Assembly (NCBI RefSeq): GCF_964204645.1
Contig: NC_134026.1
Span: 27,918,650-27,982,649, forward strand
Length of the DNA stretch: 64,000 bases
Direction of reading: 5' to 3'
From: Tubulanus polymorphus
Taxonomy: Eukaryota > Nemertea > Palaeonemertea > Tubulaniformes > Tubulanidae
The notes beneath the pieces are model-generated. The model was given only the letters and a program-made list of their open reading frames with translations. It was not told where the DNA came from and ran no database searches. The position numbers and the translations under genes were made by a program. Below, one piece after another: positions 26,224-37,252 of this stretch (its first letter is position 1; every line of letters starts with the position of its first letter).

Positions 26224-27186
26224 TCAGTTATTGCATTTGCATTGGATTTTCTCCAAGAAATAAACTCTGACCTCTTTTCCGAGTAACAGATAAATATAGA
26301 AATTAACTGAATAGTTACAGCTTTGTAATATTGACAATATAGCGTATGAAATGTTAGTCGTTTGTTGCGACTGCGGAATGTAAACATTGATAGTGGGTGG
26401 AAGTGTGGTCAGTAAGAACACACCCGATACAGTTACGAGCATCATGGTCGTTTTTCTGATTCGACTCGCTTTTCCATCACCGGTGCCAAAATGTCTCTGT
26501 TTGTACAGTTTGGATATTATGAAAATGTTAAGCGTTAGTACAATAACTACTGGCACAATGTAAACATAAGTTACAATGATATTAAATGCGAGTACCTGGT
26601 GCTCCATTGCCATATAGCACCCGAGTTCATCTGTGTGATGAATATGAATTACCAAGACAAAAACAGATGTGGTCGCACATGTGAACACTATACATATAAT
26701 GACAACTCTGGCAAATATTGCTGTGCAGACAATTCGACTTGTAAATGGAAAAATGACCAACATCAAACGTTCCGAAGTGATCGCGACAACAAACCATGAG
26801 CTACTCAGCTCACAAGTTGCGAATACTAACTCATATATCATACACATCATACGATTTGAAAAAATAACTGCATCTTCGACGTAGTAGTCTAAAAACGGTA
26901 GACAACTAAGAAAGATTATACAGCCAAAATCCGTACAAGATAACGCCGATATATAATTAGCGTATGATATGTTACAGAATCGTTGGGATGTCATTATGAG
27001 GAAACTGGCCACATTTCCGAATGCCCCGAAACAGAAAACAACTAGCATCGAAGCGAGAGAAATGATACGTAAGATGAGTGGCTGTTTCGAAGCACCATGC
27101 AGTATCACATACGCTGCATATGGTCGACCAACAACCACTAAGCTTGTATCATTAACAATTTTGTTATCCATCAGAATCGCCTGCAC
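26224..27186 (-). CDS. Rhodopsin-family (class A) GPCR, single exon, orphan
   Basis: An intact 320-residue intronless frame with seven hydrophobic segments. TM1 (about residues 38-62) has FGAFGNVASF with the GN motif; TM2 has SALSCTDFGC with the conserved Asp. Before TM3 is the disulphide cysteine RMMCMIYEL, matched by LGCYMA in the second extracellular loop. The end of TM3 reads ITSERLML in place of DRY, TM6 has FLLTTLPPTI, and TM7 has CNYSVNFYIYLL with NPxxY changed to NFxxY. The C tail ends in a cysteine pair (CKCNN) that could be palmitoylated. Overall it resembles the divergent peptide-receptor-like orphans expanded in invertebrates. N-terminal Asn-Asp-Thr is a glycosylation sequon. The ligand is unknown. 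It may be nested in an intron of the plus-strand LRRC74A-like gene. Confidence 0.85.
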   Translation of the reverse strand: MQAILMDNKIVNDTSLVVVGRPYAAYVILHGASKQPLILRIISLASMLVVFCFGAFGNVASFLIMTSQRFCNISYANYISALSCTDFGCIIFLSCLPFLDYYVEDAVIFSNRMMCMIYELVFATCELSSSWFVVAITSERLMLVIFPFTSRIVCTAIFARVVIICIVFTCATTSVFVLVIHIHHTDELGCYMAMEHQVLAFNIIVTYVYIVPVVIVLTLNIFIISKLYKQRHFGTGDGKASRIRKTTMMLVTVSGVFLLTTLPPTINVYIPQSQQTTNISYAILSILQSCNYSVNFYIYLLLGKEVRVYFLEKIQCKCNN

Positions 27187-27936
27187 AGAGACACAAATTC
27201 AAAAGACATTTCCTTTAAAAGATATCTGTCATATATTGATTCAGTCTTCTGGTTAAGCCAATGAGATTACGCGTTTTTATCTCTGATTTAAAAATTCAGC
27301 GAATTTATGCTTACTTAATTGGTCGGTGCTGACTAATCAAATTTACTAATTGGAATAAAAAATCTCATATAACTTCTTGATTAATAATCAATGAAGACTG
27401 TATGTTATTCTGAATATTCAATTTGACTTGTATTTCCATTCTTAGACTTACATATTTCAGTAAATCAGAATCATTATTTTCCCATTCATAATTCGCTGGT
27501 CTGTTTGAAATATCTGTCAGTTCGCTGTGAATTGTAAATCATGGTTTAATATAATAAAAACTATGAATAACTTTTCTCAGATCGAACTATTAATAGAGGC
27601 AAGAATCAAAATCAGATATCCATAAAGTATGGACTGTTAAACTAAGTTAACTTGATGACCTGAATATTTTCCCACAAAGACAGTAGGCTTTTGGGAATTT
27701 TATTATTATGCTGACTTATACAAATAAAAAGATTTGCTCGTGTTTGTCTCCCGCACATGAGAACCGCAGACTTTAATGTGAAAAGAAGTCATGTCATAAA
27801 GTCCGAGTTCCCAACAACACAGTCAGTTTTAGATTTCAGCACTATGCAAATGTTTATCAGGAATCAATTAGTATGTATTGTGAAATTTAAGTGGTAGTAG
27901 TTTGCTCGCTAGTTGTGAATCCGTCAGATTATAATC
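27187..27936. other. Divergent spacer between GPCR and LRRC74A-like first exon
   Basis: No coding signal seen; presumably holds the promoters of both flanking genes. Confidence 0.5.
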
Positions 27937-30900
27937 ATGGGTGGAAAGAGGGAAACTACTGCTAGACGCAAGAAACTGAGCAAACACAGCAGACGTGTTA
28001 AAATATCTAATGCTGGAGCTGTATTTGATATAAATGTTAATAAGAAGGTATATCTCGGATGGAAGCTCACTGGGCTGCTTGATCTCTTGATGAAAGATGT
28101 AGTTAATGGAACATATTATTCGTGGTCCATGAATTTCGTTTAATCCGTCATAAGGCATTTTTTTCTCGATATATATTTAAAGGTTCAAGAGATTGATAGA
28201 GGAAAAGATGAACCCGATGATAGCTCGACAGAAGTTGAAGATGATCACCAAAAACAAGATAACCTTGATTTTGATCTCGGTATTGGAATGGATATTTCAG
28301 GAGATGACAAAAATTGGGATACAGATCTTGAAGTTGAAGGCAAGTATTAGATCAAAGTTCAAGGTCAGATCCAAGGGGGCCGAAGAACCCCCCTTATTTC
28401 TGGCAAAGATAACATTTTCACAACCTGGCTTACACATATAGTTGCAAATTACTGCTAGTAAGGCATCAACGGCCATGTGTCTACAACTAGGCCTGTGATA
28501 TTTTAGGCTCCCTGGTTTTATTTAAGGATTTTATAATTTGAAATGAAATCTTCCAATTACTGGAACCTGAATTTCCAAAAATTCGGATTTCAAATTCATT
28601 CTAGAAATTCTGGATTTAATTCAGTCCATGAACAATGCCAAAGACGTATAATGCCTTTCAGTTTCTACATTAAAAATCATGTCAGTTTTGTATTTGTTAC
28701 GCGTCATAAGAACAGGTCACCCTTAAGGGCTTTGCGTGAAATACAAAGCCACCTTAGCAACACAGTAAATGCACGTCAAACAGTTCACATGTATGATACA
28801 TAATTTATTGAGGAATAATACTTAATGATAAAGCTATTAATTCGTAGTATAGGAAACTCTGAAGGGTTCTATTAAAGGACATAGGTTCACTACAATGATT
28901 GATTGCTTGCTGTACTAATTGGTCCATAAAATATTTGCGTTCAACATTTCGTCTCTTATCAATATGTTGATCTGGGAGTCCATTGAATATTTGGTTCAGC
29001 AACTTTTAATTTGCTAAACTGGAGTTGGATATTAGTCTGAGGAACCATTTTTATTGCGTGTGGAAAGCTGTAAAGACGGAATAATGGCAGAGCTGCAAAA
29101 TGATGATGAATTGACGTCTAAGTCAGATGCATGCATCTCGGGAGATGTGCAGGAAAAAACTATACAAAATGAAATGAATATTTTACAAATCTCAAGCTCC
29201 CGAAGGTCTAGTCTTGAAACAACGAGCTTGAAATCACATAACTCGGATTCATCAGATGGAAGTTCAGATAATCAGCTTACTGGACCTAACAATTTGGAAT
29301 TTATTCCTAGTGGAAGGCCGAGCTTCGTGCCTGTCCGAGGTGGACTTAGAAGAAAGAAAACAAATGGTATCATTCTCAAGCGGCTTACAAGTCCAAAAAA
29401 GGGGATACGTTACAGAACAAGAAATGATAACATGTCGGTTATGGATGACAAAGTGACAACAGCTTCAGCTGGATTTACTGAGGATTATGATGAACAAAAA
29501 GCCGATAATTACTCTGACTCCACTGATGAAGATGGTGACGATGAAGATGATGATGATCAATTAGATATTGAAACAACAACTCGTGATGTTATTCGTTCTG
29601 CTAAAAGAAGAAATAGTCAAAGATTAGATGAGCTATACGGTCCTGTCTTTTCAACAATGTGTTCCTTCAGTGGGGCTGAAGACAAAGATGATTATGATAC
29701 TTCAGGTATCATTTAAACTCTTCAAAACACTGAGAAAATTGTCCTCAATGTTTAAACACACTATATGCATACCGCATGATATTTGTTTAAGGTTTTGTCC
29801 TTGGTTTTTTCTTATAGAAAAGAAAGAAACGTATGATCATACTGGACGATCAGCATATGTTGATGCCTGTAAGAAGGTAGGAGTTATTCCTGCATCGTAT
29901 TTCCTACGACACATGCACGATGTCACTCTAGAAATGAAACACCATGGACTCGGGGCAGCTGGAATCAAGCCAATTTGTGTATCACTTGTGGTAAGCTCAT
30001 AGAACTTTATTTGAACTTCGACTTCATTTATAGAGCTCTAAATTTAATTGTGGACTATAAGATATCTTCACATTATTACAAATGATAACTTTTAAAAAAA
30101 TTGTGGAGTTTGTTATTCTCTGGTTTTAAAGAAATTATTTCGTTTCAGTTATTTGACTTGTTTGAAATTTTTTTAATTTCATGGAATTAATTTCAGAGTA
30201 ATACAAATGTACAGACAATGAATTTGTCGGACAATTGGTTAGGTCCAGATGGTGGAAGTTGTATAGCGGATATGTTAAAAGAAAACTGTTTTATTTCCCA
30301 TCTAGTGAGTATTTACTTCTTATCTTGGTAAAAATGATAAAATCTTCATAAATGGACAATGCTAATTTTTGTTTCACAGGATTTATCAGACAATCGTCTT
30401 GGAAATGCATTTGCTACTTCACTAGTGGAAGTTTTACATCTGAACACAACTATAACAAAACTTGTTCTAGCTGGTATGCTTTTAATGTTTCATGTGTATT
30501 GTAACATTTGAACCATAAATGGTTTATGTCTATTCATTGGATTCATGGTCTAGGCACTTGATTTCAGGTAATAATTTTGATGATAAAGCCGCTCTTTCTT
30601 TTGCCGATTCAATTCTGGTAAGTTGACCAATTGCAGGAAAAACAATTTTCCCAAATTTTTGCTGGATGCACAACATTTGAAGCATTTCATTTGATTATAG
30701 AATACCAATAAGATTGAGCATTTGGATTTGAGTCATAACAACTTTGGTGAAGCAGCTGGGATTGTGTTTGGCCCTGCAATTGCTGAAAACGCATCAATTA
30801 GTCACCTTGATCTGAGCTGGAATCACATCAGAAGAAAGGGTGCTGTAGCTGTAGCGCAAGGAGTGAAGGTAATTATTTGATAGAAGTATCTTTGTATCTC

Positions 30901-32416
30901 AAATTGCTTTCTAAACATCATTGTATTTACTGTTATAAATATTCACTTTGCAGAACAATATATTTCTGAAGTTAGTCAATCTTTCGTGGAATGGATTTGG
31001 TTTAGATGGTGCTAGTGCTATTGGAGATGCCCTTAAAGGAAATAGTATTTTGGAAGCGCTTGATATCTCGTGAGTTTAACCACATTCTTTTCCAATTAAG
31101 CCCGCTCTGCATTACTCTCTTAATTTGGCTCAATTTTTCTTTCTAGAAATAACCGAATAAATCCTGAAGGTGCTGTAAATATTGGCAAAGGTTTATCTAT
31201 CAATGAGGCTCTTAAAGTTCTTAAGGTACCAAGATGTTTACATAATTAATGCTGGTTTATTTCTATATGTACTGTACTTCTAAATTAAAACCTTTCATAA
31301 ATTTCAGATGGGTAAGAACCCCATGCAGACTGCTGGCTGTTATGCTATATGCGCAGCAATCATGAAAAATGCCAATTGTGTTTTGAAAGATCTTGACTTT
31401 TCCGTAAGTAACAAACGCATGTGTTTTGATTTGTCTCTGATCACAAAGAAACAATGCATCTTACTTATGGAATGTTGTTCTACAGGATATCCTTGTGAAT
31501 CAGGACTTTCACGACATATACAAACAAGTGAAAGAGAATCTACCCGAATTAACGTGTAAACTAGGAAGTGATGGCATGCCAGAGAAACCAAAATTCAGAG
31601 TCCACCCCATGATCAAACTGAAGAATTATATAGAGAAGCAAGATCTACGATTAGTAGACGTTTTTAACAAATGGGATAAAGATAAAAGCATGAGTGTGAC
31701 TGTAGAGGAGTTTATAGCAGGGGTGGAGGTTTGTGTATAAATTGTTGTTTTGGTGTGCATTTTTACTTTTACATCTGACACTTCACTTCCATCTTGATGA
31801 GCTGTCATTTTTTTTCGATTGTGTGTTTTTACTCTTTACATGTTGTTATTAGAATTTTTATTTTAAATGTTTTTCACTATGAATCACTATAGTAAGTCAT
31901 ATGTATATAAAGCAATATATCATTTTCTACATTGTTTGAAGTGTCAGATTATTGTATTTCTGCTCATCATGGCACAAACATCTACCTCTTCAATAAACTA
32001 TGTTCTTCCTTTACACTCTTACTTTATTCATTCTTTATGTAAAAACAACAAATCCTACATATTTCTCTATTTTGAAAACGACTATGCTATTGCGATGACT
32101 AATAATTAATCAATGAATGGAATTTTCAGGAAACTGGAATAAAGCTGACAAAGGAAGAGATTGAACAGCTTGTGAAAGAGTTGGATAAGGATGGAGATGG
32201 AGAAATTAACTACAGGTAATCATACCTCACCCTGATGAATTTCTTTATATATATAGAATTTGACAAATGACCAAAATACTGCTATATCATTATTTCAGTG
32301 AATTGGTGATTGGTCACACGGACTCGTTGGAAAAAGAGAACAAACTAAATCAACCAATCAGAGCATACAAACCATCATCAGCGCCATCAACACGCAGCTC
32401 AATTACCCCAGAATAG
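27937..32416 (+). CDS. LRRC74A: Leucine-rich repeat protein, LRRC74A-like, with EF hands
   Basis: Protein with ribonuclease-inhibitor-type leucine-rich repeats. Exons: 27937-28047, 28183-28339, 29818-29990, 30197-30304, 30380-30473, 30568-30617, 30701-30868, 30954-31069, 31147-31225, 31308-31403, 31486-31728, 32130-32215, 32299-32416; phases agree throughout. Family marks: NWDTDLEVE, YDHTGRSAYVDACKKVGVIP, HHGLGAAGIK, then repeats such as MNLSDNWLG, LDLSDNRLG, LDLSHNNFGE, LDLSWNHIRRKG, VNLSWNGFGLDG and LDISNNRINPEG. The C-terminal part has two EF-hand loops, DKDKSMSVTVEE and DKDGDGEINYSE, the second fully canonical. The intron after 28339 uses a GC donor. The first exon (MGGKRETTARRKKLSKHSRR) is very basic. 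Alternative first exons are likely (see 29084 and 25333). Function is unknown in the family. Confidence 0.88.
29084..29705 (+). CDS. Alternative first exon of the LRRC74A-like gene
   Basis: An open 622-base exon starting at ATG 29084 (MAELQNDDEL) and ending at a GT donor in phase 1, exactly as the exon 28183-28339 does. It can therefore splice to the exon at 29818. It encodes 207 residues: Ser-rich (SSSRRSSLETTS), basic (GGLRRKKTNG), then strongly acidic (DEDGDDEDDDDQLD) and ending EDKDDYDTS. It would replace the first two exons of the longer model. No known domain. Confidence 0.7.
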
Positions 32417-33190
32417 TTAATCATTTATTCAATAATTTAGATTCGGATGAACTTTAGATCAAATTGAAAATTGTTGGGTAGAATTGGCCTGTATTTTCTA
32501 CATACATTGTACTACATGTATGTCTCACTGATCTATTACATAGTATTTATAACGTTGATACATCACGGGTATGTTAGAAAGCACCGCTTCTTTAGAGACT
32601 GTGATGAAAAATACATTTTGTATAGCCACTTCCGTCCATTTTGTTAAAGCTGTTTTGTTTTTGTAAATTTACTTTACGTAAATATTCCTTATATTTATAA
32701 ATGTATAGATTTATTATCAAACATTTCATGTGTATGTCTCATTCCTGAATAATCTCGACCAGTGCAAGAAAAACTTTTTGAAAACGATTTTTTCATATTA
32801 AATGTCATGTAGATATATTTGGTCAAACGTTTATATTCATAATAAATGCAATACACGTATATATAATGTATATGAATATTGACAAAAATAAAGGGAAATG
32901 TATATAAGATTATATATTTTGATATATCTTGCACCTTTTTGAATAAAATGAGGATTCTGCGTATTTCACGAAATTCATTTTTACCTTACCCAAGCACAAA
33001 ATTATTGAACCGTATACCCCGGCGGTGAGTGTTGGACGAAACCAAAAGTGTCCATAGGGTTTCGGTGAACGGCGAACGAACCCAAATAATGTGGACGCTC
33101 CTGTAAGACTAGAGACGCCCACTTAACTCGGCTTACTGGAATTCGCTGTTCACTTTCACACCACAATCACAACAAATGCATTTTTTTGTT
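32417..33190. other. Convergent 3' spacer, LRRC74A-like / PRODH2
   Basis: About 775 bases between opposing stop codons, AT-rich, with AATAAA on both strands (for example the reverse complement at 32710-32715). The two 3' UTRs may overlap. No exon seen. Confidence 0.5.
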
Positions 33191-35366
33191 TTAATACGTT
33201 CTCGTTATTCGTGTTTTCAACACGCTCCATAGGACTTGTTTTTCCTTGCGGATGCCTTTGAAGACGCTCTGGTTTTCTTGGGCTCGTCTGATCAAGTAAG
33301 GTATTGTATCGTCAATATTACCATATGGGATTGATTTAAACACATTATAACCAGCTTTTCCTAGAAATCATAGATAATTGTATACTGTGTATAATCATGA
33401 AAACCAACGTCGGCGTTTTAAAAGCAACCGGTAACAGACTCGCCTCTTGTACGCGTGCGTAAACCGACGAAACTCACCTAGTGGATAGGAAATTTGGTCA
33501 CACATTCCAAGCAACTGCCCGAAAAATACTTGGTCATTGTCTGGAGGAATATCCAGTTCTTTCATTCTAAGTTGATTAGATATGCACTATGTAAATACAA
33601 CTAAAAGTTTTGCAAAATTCCCGAATATTTATATATGTGATCATCACCTTCTTAACGTTGTCCTGATGGAATTTTCATTGTGCGTCGCAATAATGAATTT
33701 CAGAGGTCTATTGACTTGTTCACATCTGTTTAGTAACATCGAGACGACGTAATCATATTTGGCATTTGTATCCGCGTGAGAATCATTCACAGGATCGGGA
33801 TACCCCTTTTCGCGAGCCAGACGACGCTCTTTCGTCATATAAGCACCGCGCACAATTTTAGCACCAAAACAGCAACCACGAGACTCGATGAGTTGCATGT
33901 CATTCATAATCTCAGTATCAGCAGCCTGTTAAATACTTCAATGTATAAAGCAAATACATCGTTGACCAGTGCTTTGTATATTTCGAATTTACGTACTTTC
34001 AAATAGCATTGATATGTATGCCATATTTTCGGTGATTTTGCATTATAATTGAGCATCATGGCAAGCGTCACCAGTCTGATAGCTGGATTCATGTATGTAT
34101 ATTCCGCGTCAACCATAATAGTAACATTCATTTCTTTAGCGTGCTAAAATCAATTGATAATCATATCGCAAACAATGCAATAATTGATAAGTATATTCCT
34201 CATTAAAAAAAACAAACATACCTGACAAACATCGTTAAGCCGCTTCATGCCGCGAAAGAACTTATCATTTTCAGCTTCACTCATCGGCGCTAAATTCTGC
34301 GGTTTTCCTCTGGCCATCATTTCGGCTACCATGTCGAGGGGAACATTATCGTTATTTCTCCCAATGATTTCCGTTATTTTCGTCTGCAAATGGCCATAAA
34401 TGCTAGCAACATATGTTTTTATCTGTATAGTCATATATGGTTTAAGAGAAATTCTTACAACTAATTCTCCCGGCATCAAAGCAGTTATTTTCAATTGCAT
34501 CATCGGATACTTCCCGCCAAATTGAGCAGCTAGTTTTACTGATTCCAACATAGCCTGTAGGTTATCTTCGTATCGACCTTCGCTAGAAAAAAAAGAATCT
34601 GGGATCATATGAATCTGATTTTGCAGGAACTTGAGAATTTTCTTCGTTCCGCAGCTTACCTAGATTTTTCTCCATGGTCCTCTTCAATGGGCATAGCTAA
34701 CAGAAGTCCGATACCGGCTTGTGAAAGGTCTCGTTCACACTTGCGAAGATTTTCAACATTTTCACCCCCAACAAATTGATTGTAAATTGTCTTTTTTATG
34801 AGAAAGTTCGAGAATCGTCTACCAAGTATGGAACGACTAAGACCAAGCAACTGAAACGAGGGGATTTCAATTGATCATTTTCATTTATTCATTTAGTCCA
34901 CATTAAAAATTATTTCCAATGTTTAACGGCTTAAACAAATAATTAAATCTTTTAGTAGTACATGTTTGAAAATGCTAGTCCTATATAGAACTCATTGTCA
35001 TCAACTTTACGTTTGCAACTGAAAATAAACATCTGTTACACATATATGGGTTACTGCGTAATCGTAGTTTGTACCGTAATAGGGTCTAAATCGTGAGAAA
35101 AATACCTTTTCCGCGTTGTTTACCAGAATCTGAAAACCACACAATCTCAATACGACTAGCGCTCTTATTATGTCCCCTGTTCCTTTAGCTTGAAATGCAA
35201 GTTTATATTCGAGAAAATCCAAATCTTTGGCCGTTGAAGGTTGTAGGGCCTCCGGTTCAACTCGAGGTGGTTGGTCGATTCGGTTTTTGTGATATTGTGA
35301 AGCGACCCTCAGAAAATATCCTCCGCATCCATTATTAAATTTCTGTCTAAAAAGGATAGAAAACAT
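33191..35366 (-). CDS. PRODH2: Proline dehydrogenase, PRODH2 (hydroxyproline) type
   Basis: Mitochondrial FAD enzyme with a beta/alpha barrel. PRODH2 oxidises trans-4-hydroxyproline in collagen breakdown. Minus-strand exons: 35366-35106, 34850-34660, 34582-34459, 34383-34222, 34143-33997, 33925-33648, 33566-33478, 33360-33191, in phase, 473 residues. N terminus MFSILFRQKF then basic and hydrophobic residues, fitting a mitochondrial presequence. Core motifs: YNQFVGGENVE, MQLKITALM, VDAEYTYMNPA, WHTYQCYLK, GCCFGAKIVRGAYM, IIATHNENSIR, FFGQLLGMCDQIS, FKSIPYGNIDDTIPYLIRRA. The KSIPYG and ENQSVFKG stretches look more like PRODH2 than PRODH, hence the symbol; a phylogeny would decide. Frames just upstream (35347-35578) do not join in phase, so 35366 was taken as the start. 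Confidence 0.9.
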
Positions 35367-36288
35367 TCTCGTGAAAATTATTGTTTTCCACCTGCGAATC
35401 CGGGCTTGCTTGTGGCACTGCTGGTTGTTTTCTCACGAACACTGTAAATGTGCCATAGATCATCTCTGTGGCGTTTTGCCAAAGATGTGCCAAATCCAAA
35501 AGCCTCATACTCGTCACCAACTGAGAGAACATCGCTGCAACCACGCGCAAGGAGTTCGTGGAAATATGGCAGTCCCATCTGACGTTTGGTTATGATTTCG
35601 ATAGTGTTGCCAATGGTAGCCTTTTCTCGTAAAATTTGGCCTTTTTAAAAGGAAGGTCATTGTAGTTCCCCAGTGGACACGGACTGGCAAAGACGGTCCT
35701 TTTGGAAATTTTGGATTGGTTTTGTAGTCTTAAAGGGCCCACGGTTAGTGAAAAACTTGTGTTGGTTAGGCCTTTTTTTAATAGCTTGGTTTACGCGGGA
35801 CCCGCCTCCTGAAATTTGAAGAAAATAAGTCAAAAAAAAAAAATTATTTTAATTTTATTACCGTTTGTGGAACAAATTCAGTGAAAAGACGAGCAAAAAA
35901 AGTTTTTCACCTCCGCCTAATGAGAATCCTGGCTTGAATGATGAAAAGAATTGAAAAACGCTTGGTTCTTTTATGATCACAGTGTGCAGAATTCGAACTT
36001 TCCAAGAATCATTTGTTTGGACATATGTATATTACCCTATCAACAGTTCCCTCTTCCTTCAAAAAGTGATTTTATCTCACTGAGGGAATTCTTTGTTATT
36101 TTTTTTCCACCTCCGAAATGATGTTTCGAGGTCTACCCCGTAAACCAAGGCCTTGTGGTGTCGCACGACCAGATTGTGGAACCAGAAACTTGGAACGCAA
36201 CAGGCGCTTGCCGATTGGATGGAACTTTCGGCGATTTCTTTGGAATTAATTGACTGCGCGGCCGTGTTCTAGGTCCCGAGGCCACAGA

Positions 36289-36384
36289 GGCCTGACACAA
36301 ATGTTTTTTTTTATCCATCTAGTACAAAAACATAACAGTTTCACAGTACCTAGATACTGGGGTGAAATTTTTTTGTGTCAGGCC
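36289..36384. repeat. Inverted repeat with 13-bp perfect core
   Basis: GGCCTGACACAAA at 36289-36301 is matched by its reverse complement at 36372-36384. Weaker pairing extends outward on both sides, so the whole could be a degraded fold-back element. The spacer is 70 bases. Confidence 0.5.
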
Positions 36385-36880
36385 CTTGTGACCGACTGCC
36401 AGTCCGTCGGCGCCGCGTCACGTGCGAAGCCGAATACGTTAATTTATTTAAGTAATTATACGTTAAGTTGATTTATTTTTTATTGCAACGCACCTATTCC
36501 GAATACGTTTAGTAGTGTGAAAATTATACGCAGCCAGGGACTCGAACCCACAGTATCAGAACCCATACGTCATGACTTCATGTGTAGTACGACGTTTTAC
36601 GCATGCTAGTAAATGGAGGACCATTAATTTCGTTTTTTACCTGAAAATCAGTGTTCATTGTGACAATGTTTACTTAATTTCAACCGTTGTCATGTTAGGT
36701 TTGTAACGGATTTAAAAAGTTATACAGGTATCCATGAAAGTTAGAATATACAGATCGTATGATGTGAAAATAAACCTCTGCAATATCCCACATTCACCAT
36801 TCAATTCATTCGATGGTGGTGTCAGTGTGTGTCTGACTGAGGCAGTCACCCGCCCCCTCGTTCTACCAGCAGGCCAAATA

Positions 36881-36912
36881 GATCAGAGTACCCTCTGATC
36901 AGAGTACCCTCT
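36881..36912. repeat. 16-bp tandem duplication
   Basis: GATCAGAGTACCCTCT occurs twice in direct succession upstream of the PI3K regulatory gene. Confidence 0.9.
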
Positions 36913-37252
36913 CTGTCTCAGTCTGAACTATATATATGTATTTGTTATGTTAAAAGAGGATAATAGACCAATTAATTGAGACGGTACCCCTACGTACCAA
37001 CCAAGTGCACACAGTTGTCCTCGGCTCTGGCCACTGGCCCACTGATCTGTTTTGTTGGTATTGTCATTTTGACAAGAGTCAGACTGTCCGTTCGGCACAG
37101 GTTTGACTCCAGAGATAAGACGACCTATTTAAAAATTGCTGAAGATATCTTCAGCAATGTGATTGACTTAGCTAACTGAAATTGATCCTTATCAGGTTTT
37201 ACCATCTATGTCTATTTCATATTTTGTAGGGTTGTGATTGCTGGTGATCACA

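Larger units (their letters stand above)
35367..37252. other. Divergent intergenic region, PRODH2 / PI3K regulatory subunit
   Basis: Holds both promoters and presumably a non-coding first exon of the PI3K gene, since an acceptor (TTTTGTAG) lies just before its ATG. It contains an imperfect inverted repeat (36289-36384), a 16-base tandem duplication (36881-36912) and a tRNA B-box-like sequence on the minus strand near 36540. No protein-coding exon supported. Confidence 0.55.

Noticed and set aside
35347-35578. Open frames directly upstream of the PRODH2 start, considered as an extra first exon
   Set aside because: Joining across the only plausible 49-base intron breaks the phase or hits a stop; the ATG at 35366 gives a good mitochondrial presequence.
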